A stretch of DNA of 24,504 bases from Chitinophaga pinensis (GTDB taxonomy: Bacteria > Bacteroidota > Bacteroidia > SXHM01). Under the pieces are notes generated by a model, which was given only the letters and a program-made list of their open reading frames with translations, was not told the origin of the DNA and ran no database searches. The stretch is taken from the NCBI GenBank assembly GCA_945889235.1, contig CAMDBK010000011.1, positions 1-24,504 on the forward strand. The letters are read 5' to 3'. The position numbers and the translations under genes are program-made. This document shows positions 7,088 through 14,903 of the stretch, piece by piece; position 1 is the first letter of the stretch, and each line of letters begins with the position of its first letter.

Positions 7088-7321
7088 TTACTTTATTATC
7101 TCAATCCTGCGCGTAGATACTCCCTCATTATTTTGCAGCGTAATAAAATAAATGCCTTTGGCAAGAGCAGTTATATCCAGTTCATATTTACGGTTATTAA
7201 TTCCTGTGGTGTGAACCAATCTTCCTGAAATATCAGTAACGTTTAGTACAGTGCTATTAATGGCAAATGCAGTATTCAGTTGCAGGGTAAAATAGGTGTT
7301 GCACGGGTTAGGGTAAATACT
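7088..7321 (-). repeat. Duplicated sorting-domain module, copy 2
   Basis: This is the partner of 5404-5637; see that entry for the alignment. Similarity stops just upstream of the SIYPNP codons, so only the sorting module is shared and not the rest of the genes. Confidence 0.85.
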
Positions 7322-8053
7322 GAAATGCAGCGCTGTATTCTCTTCAATTCCGGTAACAACATTAAGAGCCGGTGATGAAAACGTGCAGGAGTTTACATCC
7401 GTTACCACTACATAATAATTACCGTCTGCAGTTGCCTGATACGTTTGGCCGTTGGCGCCCGTAACCGCTACGCTGTCGAGATACCATTGATAAGTATACC
7501 CGCTTAAACCGCAATCAAGTTCATTGTTTGTATTGGTTATAACCGGAAGAAGATTGGCACAGGCATTAACCTGTAAGTTATATGTTGACCAGAGCTGTGC
7601 TCCCAGATCTTGCAACATAAGGTCGCCAACGGGTGTTGCGTAAACCATACCAAAAGGAGTAACATACAAGCGAATAACATAAAGCCCTGCGGTATCAGCT
7701 ATTGTTCCGCTGATAATAAAACAGCCTGCTACATTGGGAAAATACATGCTGTCGCTATTGCTGTAGGTCAAACTTAAACCTGCCGGCATATTGGCGATAC
7801 TGTCAATAAGCACGCTGTCAATTTCTGCAGTATAACCCGAAACAACAGTATCGGAAGGAGCAAAAATGGTAAATGTTTGCGAATAATTTAAGCCCACTAC
7901 CCCGCTGACAACGCCCTGATTAAACGTAGGGAAAACACCGTGATAACCTGAAGCAATTACAACAGGGTCGGGTGTGCATACCTGCGCAATGCCTGCAAAT
8001 GGAATGAATAGTATCAGTGCTGAAAAGAGTTGGAGTAACTGTTTTTTAATCAT
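7088..8053 (-). CDS. Secreted protein with type IX sorting domain (type A)
   Basis: The 321-aa protein has a signal peptide (1-24, ending FAGIAQ). A beta-rich region with an Ig/cadherin-like look (about 25-165, including NMPAGLSLTYS) follows, then a short Ig-like segment (about 180-235, YQWYLDSVAVTGANGQTYQ and YYVVVTDVNSC). From residue 245 there is a Por-type sorting domain (SIYPNPCNTYF to RRIEIIK). It is presumably exported by the type IX system; its target is unknown. Its last 77 residues are 67/77 identical, by my count, to those of the next gene. It has its own promoter (8076-8083) and so does the downstream gene, so they need not be one operon. Confidence 0.85.
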   Translation of the reverse strand: MIKKQLLQLFSALILFIPFAGIAQVCTPDPVVIASGYHGVFPTFNQGVVSGVVGLNYSQTFTIFAPSDTVVSGYTAEIDSVLIDSIANMPAGLSLTYSNSDSMYFPNVAGCFIISGTIADTAGLYVIRLYVTPFGMVYATPVGDLMLQDLGAQLWSTYNLQVNACANLLPVITNTNNELDCGLSGYTYQWYLDSVAVTGANGQTYQATADGNYYVVVTDVNSCTFSSPALNVVTGIEENTALHFSIYPNPCNTYFTLQLNTAFAINSTVLNVTDISGRLVHTTGINNRKYELDITALAKGIYFITLQNNEGVSTRRIEIIK

Positions 8054-8075
8054 GTTTAGAGTTTTTTTCGTTTTC

Positions 8076-8083
8076 CAAACATA
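8076..8083 (-). promoter_or_regulatory. Promoter -7 element TATGTTTG
   Basis: This exact TAnnTTTG match on the minus strand ends 22 nt before the ATG at 8053. The 118-bp spacer 8054-8171 also holds the divergent element at 8159-8166. Confidence 0.55.
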
Positions 8084-8158
8084 TATAATATTTAGGTATT
8101 ACACTATTTACGTGTTTGACAACAGCTATCAACTAACAGCTAAATAATAACTTCTCTT

Positions 8159-8166
8159 TACTTTTG
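8159..8166 (+). promoter_or_regulatory. Promoter -7 element TACTTTTG
   Basis: This exact TAnnTTTG match has only CAGAA between it and the ATG at 8172, a spacing that implies a leaderless transcript. Confidence 0.6.
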
Positions 8167-8171
8167 CAGAA

Positions 8172-8822
8172 ATGAAATCACCTGCCCTGCTTTTTTTTCT
8201 CATTTTTGCAACACTACAAACCGTTGCGCAGGAAGTAATACAATACGCGCCCGGCTTTGAATTCCGTGAAGGTATTTACCTCAATTTTGAGCAATTCAAA
8301 AACAATAATCCTCTGCCAAAAAATTCCATTGTCAGTAATCTCAATCATAGCGATACGGAATTTCTTCTCACTATTCTGGATGATAAAACTTTTACTTACA
8401 AAGACGAGAAAGATACAGTGCGTACTCTTTTTACCGAAAATGTGTGGGGCTTTTCGCGCAACGACAATATTTTTGTTCGCGTTGAAAATGATTTCTTCCG
8501 CATCTCTATCCTCGGAAGTATTTCACATTTTCTGGCTACAATAACAGTGTATTACAATAATATGAATACCGGATTTTACAATCCATACTACGGAATGGGG
8601 CCTACACAAAGTACTACCCAGGAAACGCGGCAAATGATTCTTGATTATAAAACAGGACGCACCACTGATTTTACTCAGGAAAACATGGAAAACATTCTTC
8701 AACGCGATCAGCGCCTGTTTGATGAATTCAGCAATCTTAAAAAGTCACAAAAGAAAGACCTGCTGTTTCTTTATCTGCGCAAATATAATGAGAAGCATCC
8801 CATCTTTTTTCCGGCAGACTGA
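8172..8822 (+). CDS. Exported protein of unknown function
   Basis: I do not recognise this 216-aa protein. It begins with a clear signal peptide (1-20, MKSPALLFFLIFATLQTVAQ) without a lipobox, so it is probably periplasmic. The mature part is a soluble, charged mix with beta-like stretches (TEFLLTILDDKTFTYKDEKD; FVRVENDFFRISILGSISHF), a Tyr/Asn-rich region (YYNNMNTGFYNPYYGMG, about 127-143) and a helical, Lys-rich C-terminus. It is monocistronic with its own promoter and converges on the next gene with an 8-bp gap. Signal peptide, promoter and codon pattern make it a real gene. Confidence 0.8.
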   Translation: MKSPALLFFLIFATLQTVAQEVIQYAPGFEFREGIYLNFEQFKNNNPLPKNSIVSNLNHSDTEFLLTILDDKTFTYKDEKDTVRTLFTENVWGFSRNDNIFVRVENDFFRISILGSISHFLATITVYYNNMNTGFYNPYYGMGPTQSTTQETRQMILDYKTGRTTDFTQENMENILQRDQRLFDEFSNLKKSQKKDLLFLYLRKYNEKHPIFFPAD

Positions 8823-8830
8823 TTACAGAT

Positions 8831-9859
8831 TTATTGCGTCAATTCCATGTAAACAGGCAGGTGGTCTGAATAACCTCCGTAATAATTACTGCCTCCATAC
8901 GTAGCGTTGGGCTTGCTTTCCTGCGTTTCCTTATTGAAGTATAACATCCAGTTTTCTTTCAGAATTTTTGCGGCATCGGTATTAACATGCCAGCCATTTT
9001 TTTTATTGATTAAATGATAAGAAACAATAAACTGATCCAGCATTCCCCAGTCTCCTTTATAGTTGAAAGTTCCTTCGTTTTTGCTTTCATAATTGTAGCA
9101 TAGATTGAACAAACCTGATTTTTTACCGGCATTATAAAGCGTATCAGCAGAAAGCGTTTCAGTGATACTTTTGTTGTTTGGGTAATCATTAAAATCACCC
9201 ATAATTATAATATTGGCATTAGGAGAATTAACAGAAATTGAGTCTACAGCCTTTCTTAAAACCCCTGCCGCAGCAATCCTGTTCTTTTCGCTTTCATTTT
9301 CCCCGCCTCTGCGCGAAGGCCAATGGTTAAAGAAAAAATAAAGTGTATCGGTTTTTCCGCTTACGCCTTTTACCATTAAAATATCGCGGGTTGGGTAGGG
9401 CGGTTCTTCGGGCAAACGGACATACAGCGCTTTGCTGCTTAACACATTGAATTTAGATTTTCTGTACATCATTGCCACATCAATTCCGCGCTTGTCGGGG
9501 CTGGGATAATTTATCACGGTGTATTTTCCTTTCTTCAGTTTTGCAGTGGCAGCAAGGTCTTGCACTACTTTTTTATTTTCAACTTCATAGAAACCGATAA
9601 CAGCAGGAAGATTTTTTTCATTGGGCGCTGCAATAACTTTTGAAAGCTGTTCCAGCTTTTTCAGATAACGTTCCGATGTCCATTTATTTTTTCCATCGGG
9701 AAGAAATTCCTCATCATCCTTATCAGGGTCATTAATAGTGTCGTAAAGGTTTTCCACGTTGTAAGACATGACAACAAAACTCTTGTCGGAAGTAAGTTTT
9801 TGCTGCGCTGTAGCTGTAGTAAAACAGAAAAGTAAAAGGATAAAAGAAAGACGATACAT
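8831..9859 (-). CDS. Exported endonuclease/exonuclease/phosphatase-fold protein
   Basis: The 342-aa protein has a signal peptide (1-19) and a complete EEP fold of the DNase I/phosphodiesterase superfamily. Visible motifs are SYNVENLYD (32-40, metal-ligand Asn), the FYEVENK strand with its catalytic Glu (90-96), NHWPSRRGG (178-186, catalytic His), GDFND (221-225) and SDHLPV (331-336, the terminal Asp-His pair). All catalytic residues are present, so it should be an active metal-dependent phosphodiesterase outside the cytoplasm. Whether the substrate is extracellular DNA, sugar phosphates or lipids cannot be told. It lies downstream of the sulfotransferase gene but has its own promoter. Confidence 0.9.
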   Translation of the reverse strand: MYRLSFILLLFCFTTATAQQKLTSDKSFVVMSYNVENLYDTINDPDKDDEEFLPDGKNKWTSERYLKKLEQLSKVIAAPNEKNLPAVIGFYEVENKKVVQDLAATAKLKKGKYTVINYPSPDKRGIDVAMMYRKSKFNVLSSKALYVRLPEEPPYPTRDILMVKGVSGKTDTLYFFFNHWPSRRGGENESEKNRIAAAGVLRKAVDSISVNSPNANIIIMGDFNDYPNNKSITETLSADTLYNAGKKSGLFNLCYNYESKNEGTFNYKGDWGMLDQFIVSYHLINKKNGWHVNTDAAKILKENWMLYFNKETQESKPNATYGGSNYYGGYSDHLPVYMELTQ

Positions 9860-9872
9860 ATATATATTTTTG

Positions 9873-9880
9873 CAAAGCTA
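9873..9880 (-). promoter_or_regulatory. Promoter -7 element TAGCTTTG
   Basis: This exact TAnnTTTG match on the minus strand ends 13 nt before the EEP gene's ATG at 9859, within the 63-bp spacer after the sulfotransferase gene. Confidence 0.6.
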
Positions 9881-9922
9881 TGGTATTATAAAAGCACTGC
9901 TGTTAAGTTGAGGTTATATTAT

Positions 9923-11038
9923 TTATTTCGGGTAGCTTAATGCTTGAAAAACAAACTGCCACCGTTTATAAATCTCCTCTTTCAACTCAGGTGAAAGATT
10001 AAATTTATTGGTTTCGTAATTTTTGTAGTTAAGCAATTCCTCTTTAATAAGCGCTTCGGTTTCATTGAAGTTTTCATAGCTTAAATGAGTGTATGCTGCT
10101 TTCAGGTTTTTCAATGGGTCGGCTGTAAAATAATCATAAGAAAACTCAAACAAATTCTCAGGCTTAATCAATGCTTTCTGCTCAAAATAATTACGGTAAG
10201 TAGCAGCATAAGAATTAAAAATAAATTCTTCCATTGTTTTGTTATCCACTTTATGAAAAGCCAGCATCGGCAAGATTTTTTCATACAGCCGTTCATTAGA
10301 AAGATAGACTTCATATGGGTTGCGGTGAATATGAATAAACTTTGCATCAGGATAAAGTTCCAGTATCTGTTTTATACGGGCTGTGTTAGCAGGGCTCTTA
10401 ATCACCAATGGTTTTTCATTGTATTTATAGCTTACCTTCTTTAGAAAATAATCGAGATTATTTTTCCAGTTTTGTTCGGCTTTAGCATCAGTAAACAAAA
10501 CGTATTTCTCAAAATATTGCTGCAAACGTTTCGGAAAAAAATAACCGGCAGCAAGTGATTCAACACCAATAGATGCCAAGGCAAATTCTTCTTCCTTGGG
10601 TAAATCAGCTCCCATTTTAAGGTTGTCCATAGGGCGATTTTCAGGCAGGGCTGCTCCCATTATTTTTCTTGAGAAACTACCGCTGCTGAGAAAAATATGA
10701 GGCAGCATAACTTCATACGTAGCGCAGTATGCAAAGCGCGGATCTTTAGACAACAGGTAATGAAGAAAAGTAGTGCCGCTGCGGTAATATCCGAGAATAA
10801 ACAAGGGCTGCTTTACGCTTGCGTTCTTAATCTTCTTGTTATACTTCAATCGTTCATAAATCCGCAGAGGGGTAGAAGAAAGTATATTAAACGTGATGAA
10901 TAAAATCTTAGGCAAAAAACGAAAATCAACATCAAAATTATTTGCTCGGTGCAGGCGAAACCAATTCCTGAAACTGCTGCCGAAGGCAGCATGGGAATTG
11001 ATTTTCAAATAATCTTTAGCAGTGAATTTAAAATTCAT
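9923..11038 (-). CDS. Sulfotransferase family protein
   Basis: The 371-aa protein transfers sulfate from PAPS to an acceptor. The 5'-phosphosulfate loop is LGYYRSGTTFLHYLL (82-96) and the 3'-phosphate-binding segment is FIHIHRNPYEVYLSN (234-248) with the Arg and Ser expected. KPLVIKSPANTARI (209-222) is the motif seen in Sulfotransfer_3 members. The N-terminus has a hydrophobic stretch (about 41-58) but no signal peptide, so it is cytoplasmic or membrane-associated. I start it at the ATG at 11036-11038, not the in-frame TTG at 11047, because that TTG is part of the TACCTTTG promoter. The acceptor is unknown; no sulfate-activation genes are in the window. Confidence 0.88.
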   Translation of the reverse strand: MNFKFTAKDYLKINSHAAFGSSFRNWFRLHRANNFDVDFRFLPKILFITFNILSSTPLRIYERLKYNKKIKNASVKQPLFILGYYRSGTTFLHYLLSKDPRFAYCATYEVMLPHIFLSSGSFSRKIMGAALPENRPMDNLKMGADLPKEEEFALASIGVESLAAGYFFPKRLQQYFEKYVLFTDAKAEQNWKNNLDYFLKKVSYKYNEKPLVIKSPANTARIKQILELYPDAKFIHIHRNPYEVYLSNERLYEKILPMLAFHKVDNKTMEEFIFNSYAATYRNYFEQKALIKPENLFEFSYDYFTADPLKNLKAAYTHLSYENFNETEALIKEELLNYKNYETNKFNLSPELKEEIYKRWQFVFQALSYPK

Positions 11039-11044
11039 GGGCGG

Positions 11045-11052
11045 CAAAGGTA
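11045..11052 (-). promoter_or_regulatory. Promoter -7 element TACCTTTG
   Basis: This exact TAnnTTTG match on the minus strand is 6 nt (CCGCCC) before the sulfotransferase ATG, another leaderless-type spacing. Confidence 0.6.
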
Positions 11053-11064
11053 AGGAGTTAATGC

Positions 11065-11140
11065 AACGCAGATGACACTGACTAAGCCCAAATTACGCAT
11101 TAGAATTCTTTTGCCACAGATTACACTAATTTAAACTGAT
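11065..11140. repeat. Repeat-like fragments in the sulfotransferase/DUF5686 spacer
   Basis: AACGCAGATGACACTGAC (11065-11082) and GCCACAGATTACACTAAT (11113-11130) are imperfect copies of a CACAGATTACAC-type sequence. From memory, such sequences are scattered between Bacteroidota genes. Together with 11154-11174 they make most of this spacer a patchwork of repeat debris. Confidence 0.35.
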
Positions 11141-11153
11141 ATAATGTTGTTTA

Positions 11154-11174
11154 ACCCTGAGCGTAGTCGAAGGG
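11154..11174. repeat. Dispersed repeat, family TCGACTACGCTCAGGG (copy 2, inverted)
   Basis: CCCTGAGCGTAGTCGAAGGG at 11155-11174 has a 16-nt core identical, in inverse orientation, to 196-211. Its ends CCCT and AGGG are mutually inverted. If translated in the downstream gene's frame it reads NPERSRRA, which is best explained as non-coding repeat. Confidence 0.75.
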
Positions 11175-11183
11175 CTTTATTAA

Positions 11184-11191
11184 TAAATTTG
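11184..11191 (+). promoter_or_regulatory. Promoter -7 element TAAATTTG
   Basis: This exact TAnnTTTG match is 6 nt (CACTCC) before the TTG at 11198. It supports starting the DUF5686 gene at that TTG rather than at the upstream ATG 11144. Confidence 0.55.
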
Positions 11192-11197
11192 CACTCC

Positions 11198-13678
11198 TTG
11201 AAAACCCTGCTTCAATTATTTTTAGTTCAACTGCTTGCTGTTTCTGCAATAGCGCAGCAAACCGTTGTTTCGGGGTATGTGCGCGACAGCATTTCGGGTG
11301 AACAACTTCCTTATGTGAACATACTCTTCAACGGTTCACATACAGGTGGAACAACTGACTCTACCGGTTTTTTCAACATTGAAACAAATCTTAAAACTGA
11401 CTCAATCACGGTATCAGCAATTGGCTACCTGAAAAAAAAGATTGCGATTACACCTTTTAAATCACAGGAACTTAACATTTCTCTTGTCTCGCATGATTAT
11501 GATCTGGATGAAGTAATTATTCTTCCGGGTGAAAATCCGGCTTATGAAATTCTGAGAAAAATGATTGCTGCAAAACCGCAGAATAACCCTGAAGAATATG
11601 ATGAATACGAGTACGAAGTTTATCACAAAGTACAATTTGACCTTAATCATTTTACCGAAAACACAAAGAAGAATTTACTGTTAAAACCTTTTGATTTTAT
11701 CTGGAAAAATGCCAGCACAACTGATAAAGGCGTTACCTATCTTCCGTTGCTTTTCACTGAATCTATCTCCGATTATTATCACCGGAAATCACCGGAGGCA
11801 GCAAAGGAATTTGTAAAAGGTCGCAGATCGGTTGGATTGAAAGGTCCAAAAATTGTACGCTTTGTTGAGGACATGTATGTTCATCCCAATGTGTATGAAA
11901 ACTATGTGGTGATACTTGGTAAAAGTTTCCCAAGTCCCATTAACGATCACTACAAAAGTAATTACCGCTTTTATCTTGAAGATAGCTTGTTCATTGATGG
12001 AATGCGGTGTTATAAAATCCACTTTGTACCGAAGGTGAAAAGCGATGTTGCTTTCCGTGGCGAGATGCTTATTCATGATACCACATTTGCGGTGAAACAA
12101 ATTGACCTTGAATTCAGCATTGAGGCCAATGTAAATTATGTGCGTAATTATCAGGTGCGGCAAACCTTTGCGCCTGTTGACGGAAAGCATTGGATGATTA
12201 AAATAAATCAGGTGTTTGCAGATTTCACCGTAGTTGAAAACCGTGAAGACATTGCAGGTTTTTTCGGGAGAAATACTTCTGAGTTCCGCTCTGTAAGGGT
12301 GAATGAACCGCATGAGAAGAATTTCTACAAAGGAATTGACAAAATAATTATTGATGAAAATGCTGCAAACCGTGATGAACGGTTTTGGGATTTAGCGCGC
12401 AGACAAGCCCTGAACAAAGAAGAAAAAGGAATTTTTAAAATGACTGACACGCTGGAGTCGTTACCAAAATTCCGTGCGTTGAAAAATTCTGTTACTACAA
12501 TCGCTTCAGGCTGGCTGCCCTGGAAAAGCTTTGATATCGGTGATTTGTACTCGTTTTACAGTTACAATAATCTGGAAGGTTCACGCTTAAAACTTGGGTT
12601 CAGAAACATTCGCGCTTTTGATGGTGCGTTGAAAATGAAAGCATACGCAGCTTATGGTTTACAAGATGAGCGCTGGAAATACCTGGTGGAAGCAGAATAT
12701 TATTTCGACCGCAAAGACAATAAACGCAATATGATTGGCGCATCATGGAAACACGATATTGAGCAGCCCGGACGCAGCATCAACACTATTCCGCTTGACC
12801 ACGTTCTTTCATCTTTGATACGAACACAGCAACTCAATAACCGCATGTTTATTGACGAACAGAACCTGTATCTTGAACGGCAATGGTTCACCGGATTTAC
12901 AACAAGGGCAGGCGTTTTCAGAAGAAACATTTCTTCGTACGGTAATTATGATTTCAAATTTCTGCACAACAATTATAAAATGGTAGCGAAGGATTACACA
13001 ATGGGAGGAGTAAAAATTTCTGTGCGTTTTTCAAAAGGAGATAAAAATCTTTCTGCTAAATATGGCAATGGTATAAAAGGTGTGCGTGTGCCTGAACACC
13101 CAGTTATTTCTGCTGAATACACGTTGGGGATAAGGAACTTTGGTGACGGAGATTTTAATTCGCATCAACTTAATCTGCGATTGGAACACACTGTTAGAAT
13201 GAATAAATTAGGTTTTCTGCTTTACAGAATTGAAGTGGGTAAAATATGGGGAACACTGCCCTACCCTTTTCTGCAAACGCCTGTTGCCAATCAGTTGGTG
13301 TTGAATGATGATGTGGCTTTTAACCTGCTTAACTATCTTGAATTTGTCAGCGATCAGTTTGTTTCTGTTCAGGCTGAGCACCATTTTGAAGGATTATTAT
13401 TTAATCGTCTTCCGCTGATTAATAAACTAAAATGGCGCGAATTTATTTTCGGGAAAATGTATTACGGAACACTTACCGCAGCTAACAATCAGAAGGTTTA
13501 TCTGTTTCCTGAAATCACCAAAACCATGAACCAGCCTTATTATGAAGTTGGTTTTGGTATTGAAAATATTTTTAAAATATCACGTATTGATTTTACGTGG
13601 CGATTGAATTACCTTGATAAACCGGGTGAAGCGGTTTGGTATTTTATGGTTAAGCCTTCGTTCTACTTTAAGTTTTAA
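11198..13678 (+). CDS. DUF5686 outer-membrane-type protein with carboxypeptidase-like N-domain
   Basis: The protein is 826 aa from the TTG start. It has a signal peptide (1-20, ending VSAIAQQ), a carboxypeptidase-D regulatory-like beta-sandwich (about 22-100, VVSGYVRDSISGEQLPYVNI onward), then a DUF5686 region to the end, starting with ENPAYEILRKMIAAKPQNNPE. The last roughly 350 residues are rich in amphipathic beta-strands and end in Phe (FYFKF), as expected for an outer-membrane barrel; this topology is inferred. Function is unknown for the family. The frame also has an ATG at 11144, but those 18 codons are mostly dispersed repeat and lie upstream of the promoter element, so I prefer TTG 11198. 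Three genes follow with gaps of 5, 17 and 36 bp, probably one operon. Confidence 0.85.
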   Translation: MKTLLQLFLVQLLAVSAIAQQTVVSGYVRDSISGEQLPYVNILFNGSHTGGTTDSTGFFNIETNLKTDSITVSAIGYLKKKIAITPFKSQELNISLVSHDYDLDEVIILPGENPAYEILRKMIAAKPQNNPEEYDEYEYEVYHKVQFDLNHFTENTKKNLLLKPFDFIWKNASTTDKGVTYLPLLFTESISDYYHRKSPEAAKEFVKGRRSVGLKGPKIVRFVEDMYVHPNVYENYVVILGKSFPSPINDHYKSNYRFYLEDSLFIDGMRCYKIHFVPKVKSDVAFRGEMLIHDTTFAVKQIDLEFSIEANVNYVRNYQVRQTFAPVDGKHWMIKINQVFADFTVVENREDIAGFFGRNTSEFRSVRVNEPHEKNFYKGIDKIIIDENAANRDERFWDLARRQALNKEEKGIFKMTDTLESLPKFRALKNSVTTIASGWLPWKSFDIGDLYSFYSYNNLEGSRLKLGFRNIRAFDGALKMKAYAAYGLQDERWKYLVEAEYYFDRKDNKRNMIGASWKHDIEQPGRSINTIPLDHVLSSLIRTQQLNNRMFIDEQNLYLERQWFTGFTTRAGVFRRNISSYGNYDFKFLHNNYKMVAKDYTMGGVKISVRFSKGDKNLSAKYGNGIKGVRVPEHPVISAEYTLGIRNFGDGDFNSHQLNLRLEHTVRMNKLGFLLYRIEVGKIWGTLPYPFLQTPVANQLVLNDDVAFNLLNYLEFVSDQFVSVQAEHHFEGLLFNRLPLINKLKWREFIFGKMYYGTLTAANNQKVYLFPEITKTMNQPYYEVGFGIENIFKISRIDFTWRLNYLDKPGEAVWYFMVKPSFYFKF

Positions 13679-13683
13679 ATTTT

Positions 13684-14367
13684 ATGAAAAACAAAAACCT
13701 TCTCTTTCTCTATGCTCTTCTTTGCAGCACAGAAATTGTTGCTGAATATTTTGAAGTTGAGCTATTGCGCTACCTTATAAAACCAACATTGATGATTGCT
13801 CTTTCCGTTTATTTTTATTTAGAAACGGAAAGCGATTACACTTCTTTCGCCAAGAAGATACAGGCTGCGCTTGTCTTTTCGTGGGGCGGTGATGTTTTTC
13901 TGATGTTTCCATCTTGTTTTCTGCCGGGACTGGTTTCATTCCTGATTGCCCATATCTTTTACATACTTGCGTTTTATGAAAACATAAAATCAAAACCACA
14001 GCAAAGAAGTTTTTCCTTGACATTTCTTTTTGCTTTACCATTCTTATTTTTTTCTACTATACTTTTTTCAGCTGTATTTCCGTATCTGAATGAAATGGTA
14101 ATTCCGGTAGCTGTTTATACAATTATTCTTACGTCAATGGGTATTTCAGCTGCTTTGCGAAAAGGAAGTGTATATAGTGAAAGTTATACTAATGTACTGC
14201 TTGGCGCTATTATTTTCATGTCATCAGATTCAACTATTGCTATCAATAAATTTATTTATAATGGAGAACTTCCTTATGCACGAATAATAATTATGGTGAC
14301 CTATCTTTTGGCGCAATACTTGATAGTTAAAGGTTGCCTTAATTTACAGGCTTCAAAGAAATCCTGA
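13684..14367 (+). CDS. YhhN/TMEM86 family membrane protein (lysoplasmalogenase-like)
   Basis: The 227-aa protein is almost wholly hydrophobic with about seven or eight membrane helices. The family pattern is present in order: LIKPTLMIAL (about 31-40), FSWGGDVFLMF (about 65-75), LVSFLIAHIFYILAFY (about 83-98), LLGAIIFMSSDSTIAINKF (about 172-190) and YLLAQYLIVKG near the C-terminus. The two conserved Asp residues lie in GGD and SSD. Animal TMEM86 proteins hydrolyse the vinyl-ether bond of lysoplasmalogens; whether this bacterium makes plasmalogens is not shown, so the substrate is open. It begins 5 bp after the DUF5686 gene. Confidence 0.85.
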   Translation: MKNKNLLFLYALLCSTEIVAEYFEVELLRYLIKPTLMIALSVYFYLETESDYTSFAKKIQAALVFSWGGDVFLMFPSCFLPGLVSFLIAHIFYILAFYENIKSKPQQRSFSLTFLFALPFLFFSTILFSAVFPYLNEMVIPVAVYTIILTSMGISAALRKGSVYSESYTNVLLGAIIFMSSDSTIAINKFIYNGELPYARIIIMVTYLLAQYLIVKGCLNLQASKKS

Positions 14368-14384
14368 TTTACTAATTTTATAAA

Positions 14385-14867
14385 ATGAAAACATTTTTCA
14401 ATACATTAGTTGTGATGCTTTGTATCAGCATCAGTGCCTGTTCACAAACATCAACAGAAATATCTAAAAATCCAACTACTAAAACTGCCAGCACAAAGGA
14501 AGACTGGAAGAAAGTACTTACTCCTGAACAATACGCTGTTACCTGCGAAGGCAGCACCGAGCGTGCTTTTACAGGTAAATACTGGAATAATCACGAAGAG
14601 GGAATGTATAAATGCGTACGCTGCGGTTATGAACTTTTTTCATCCGAAACAAAATACGATTCAGGTTCGGGCTGGCCAAGTTTTTATGATGTTGTACCCG
14701 GAAGTCATGTTGAAAAAAGTACGGACAATGAAATTGGTTATCCACGCACGGAAGTAAAATGTCCTAAGTGCGGAGCACACCTCGGACATGTATTTAATGA
14801 TGGCCCTAACCCAACAGGAATGCGTTATTGCATTAACTCTGCTTCATTGAATTTCGAGAAAAAGTAG
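14385..14867 (+). CDS. msrB: Lipoprotein peptide-methionine (R)-S-oxide reductase
   Basis: The 160-aa protein repairs methionine-R-sulfoxide in proteins. A lipoprotein signal peptide ends ISAC at Cys19, so the enzyme is anchored outside the cytoplasm. The MsrB domain spans about 40-158: zinc-ligand pairs CVRC (77-80) and CPKC (126-129), SGSGWPSFY (93-101) and the catalytic Cys149 in RYCINSASL. Cys54 in VTCEGSTERAF may be the resolving cysteine (inference). Being outside the cytoplasm it needs a periplasmic electron donor, and none is encoded here. It sits third in the run of genes starting at 11198; TAATTTTA 4 nt before the ATG is a weak extra promoter candidate. Confidence 0.95.
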   Translation: MKTFFNTLVVMLCISISACSQTSTEISKNPTTKTASTKEDWKKVLTPEQYAVTCEGSTERAFTGKYWNNHEEGMYKCVRCGYELFSSETKYDSGSGWPSFYDVVPGSHVEKSTDNEIGYPRTEVKCPKCGAHLGHVFNDGPNPTGMRYCINSASLNFEKK

Positions 14868-14897
14868 CCTCACCCTGCCCTCTCCAAAGGAGAGGGG
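14868..14897. repeat. Dispersed repeat CTCTCCAAAGGAGAG family (copy 2)
   Basis: CCTCACCCTGCCCTCTCC then AAAGGAGAGGGG fills nearly the whole 36-bp gap between msrB and the NRDE gene. It is the same element as at 785-816 inside hemF. The core CTCTCCAAAGGAGAG could fold into a small hairpin in RNA, which may affect expression between the two genes. Confidence 0.8.
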
Positions 14898-14903
14898 AAA
14901 ACT

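Noticed and set aside
11789..12313. Long open frame on the minus strand within the DUF5686 gene
   Set aside because: The plus-strand frame is a recognisable protein over the whole stretch. The antisense frame has no domain, signal peptide or promoter.
14368..14384. Separate transcription unit starting at msrB
   Set aside because: TAATTTTA before msrB is only a partial match, and the short gaps support one run of genes from 11198; I kept it as a weak note in the msrB entry.
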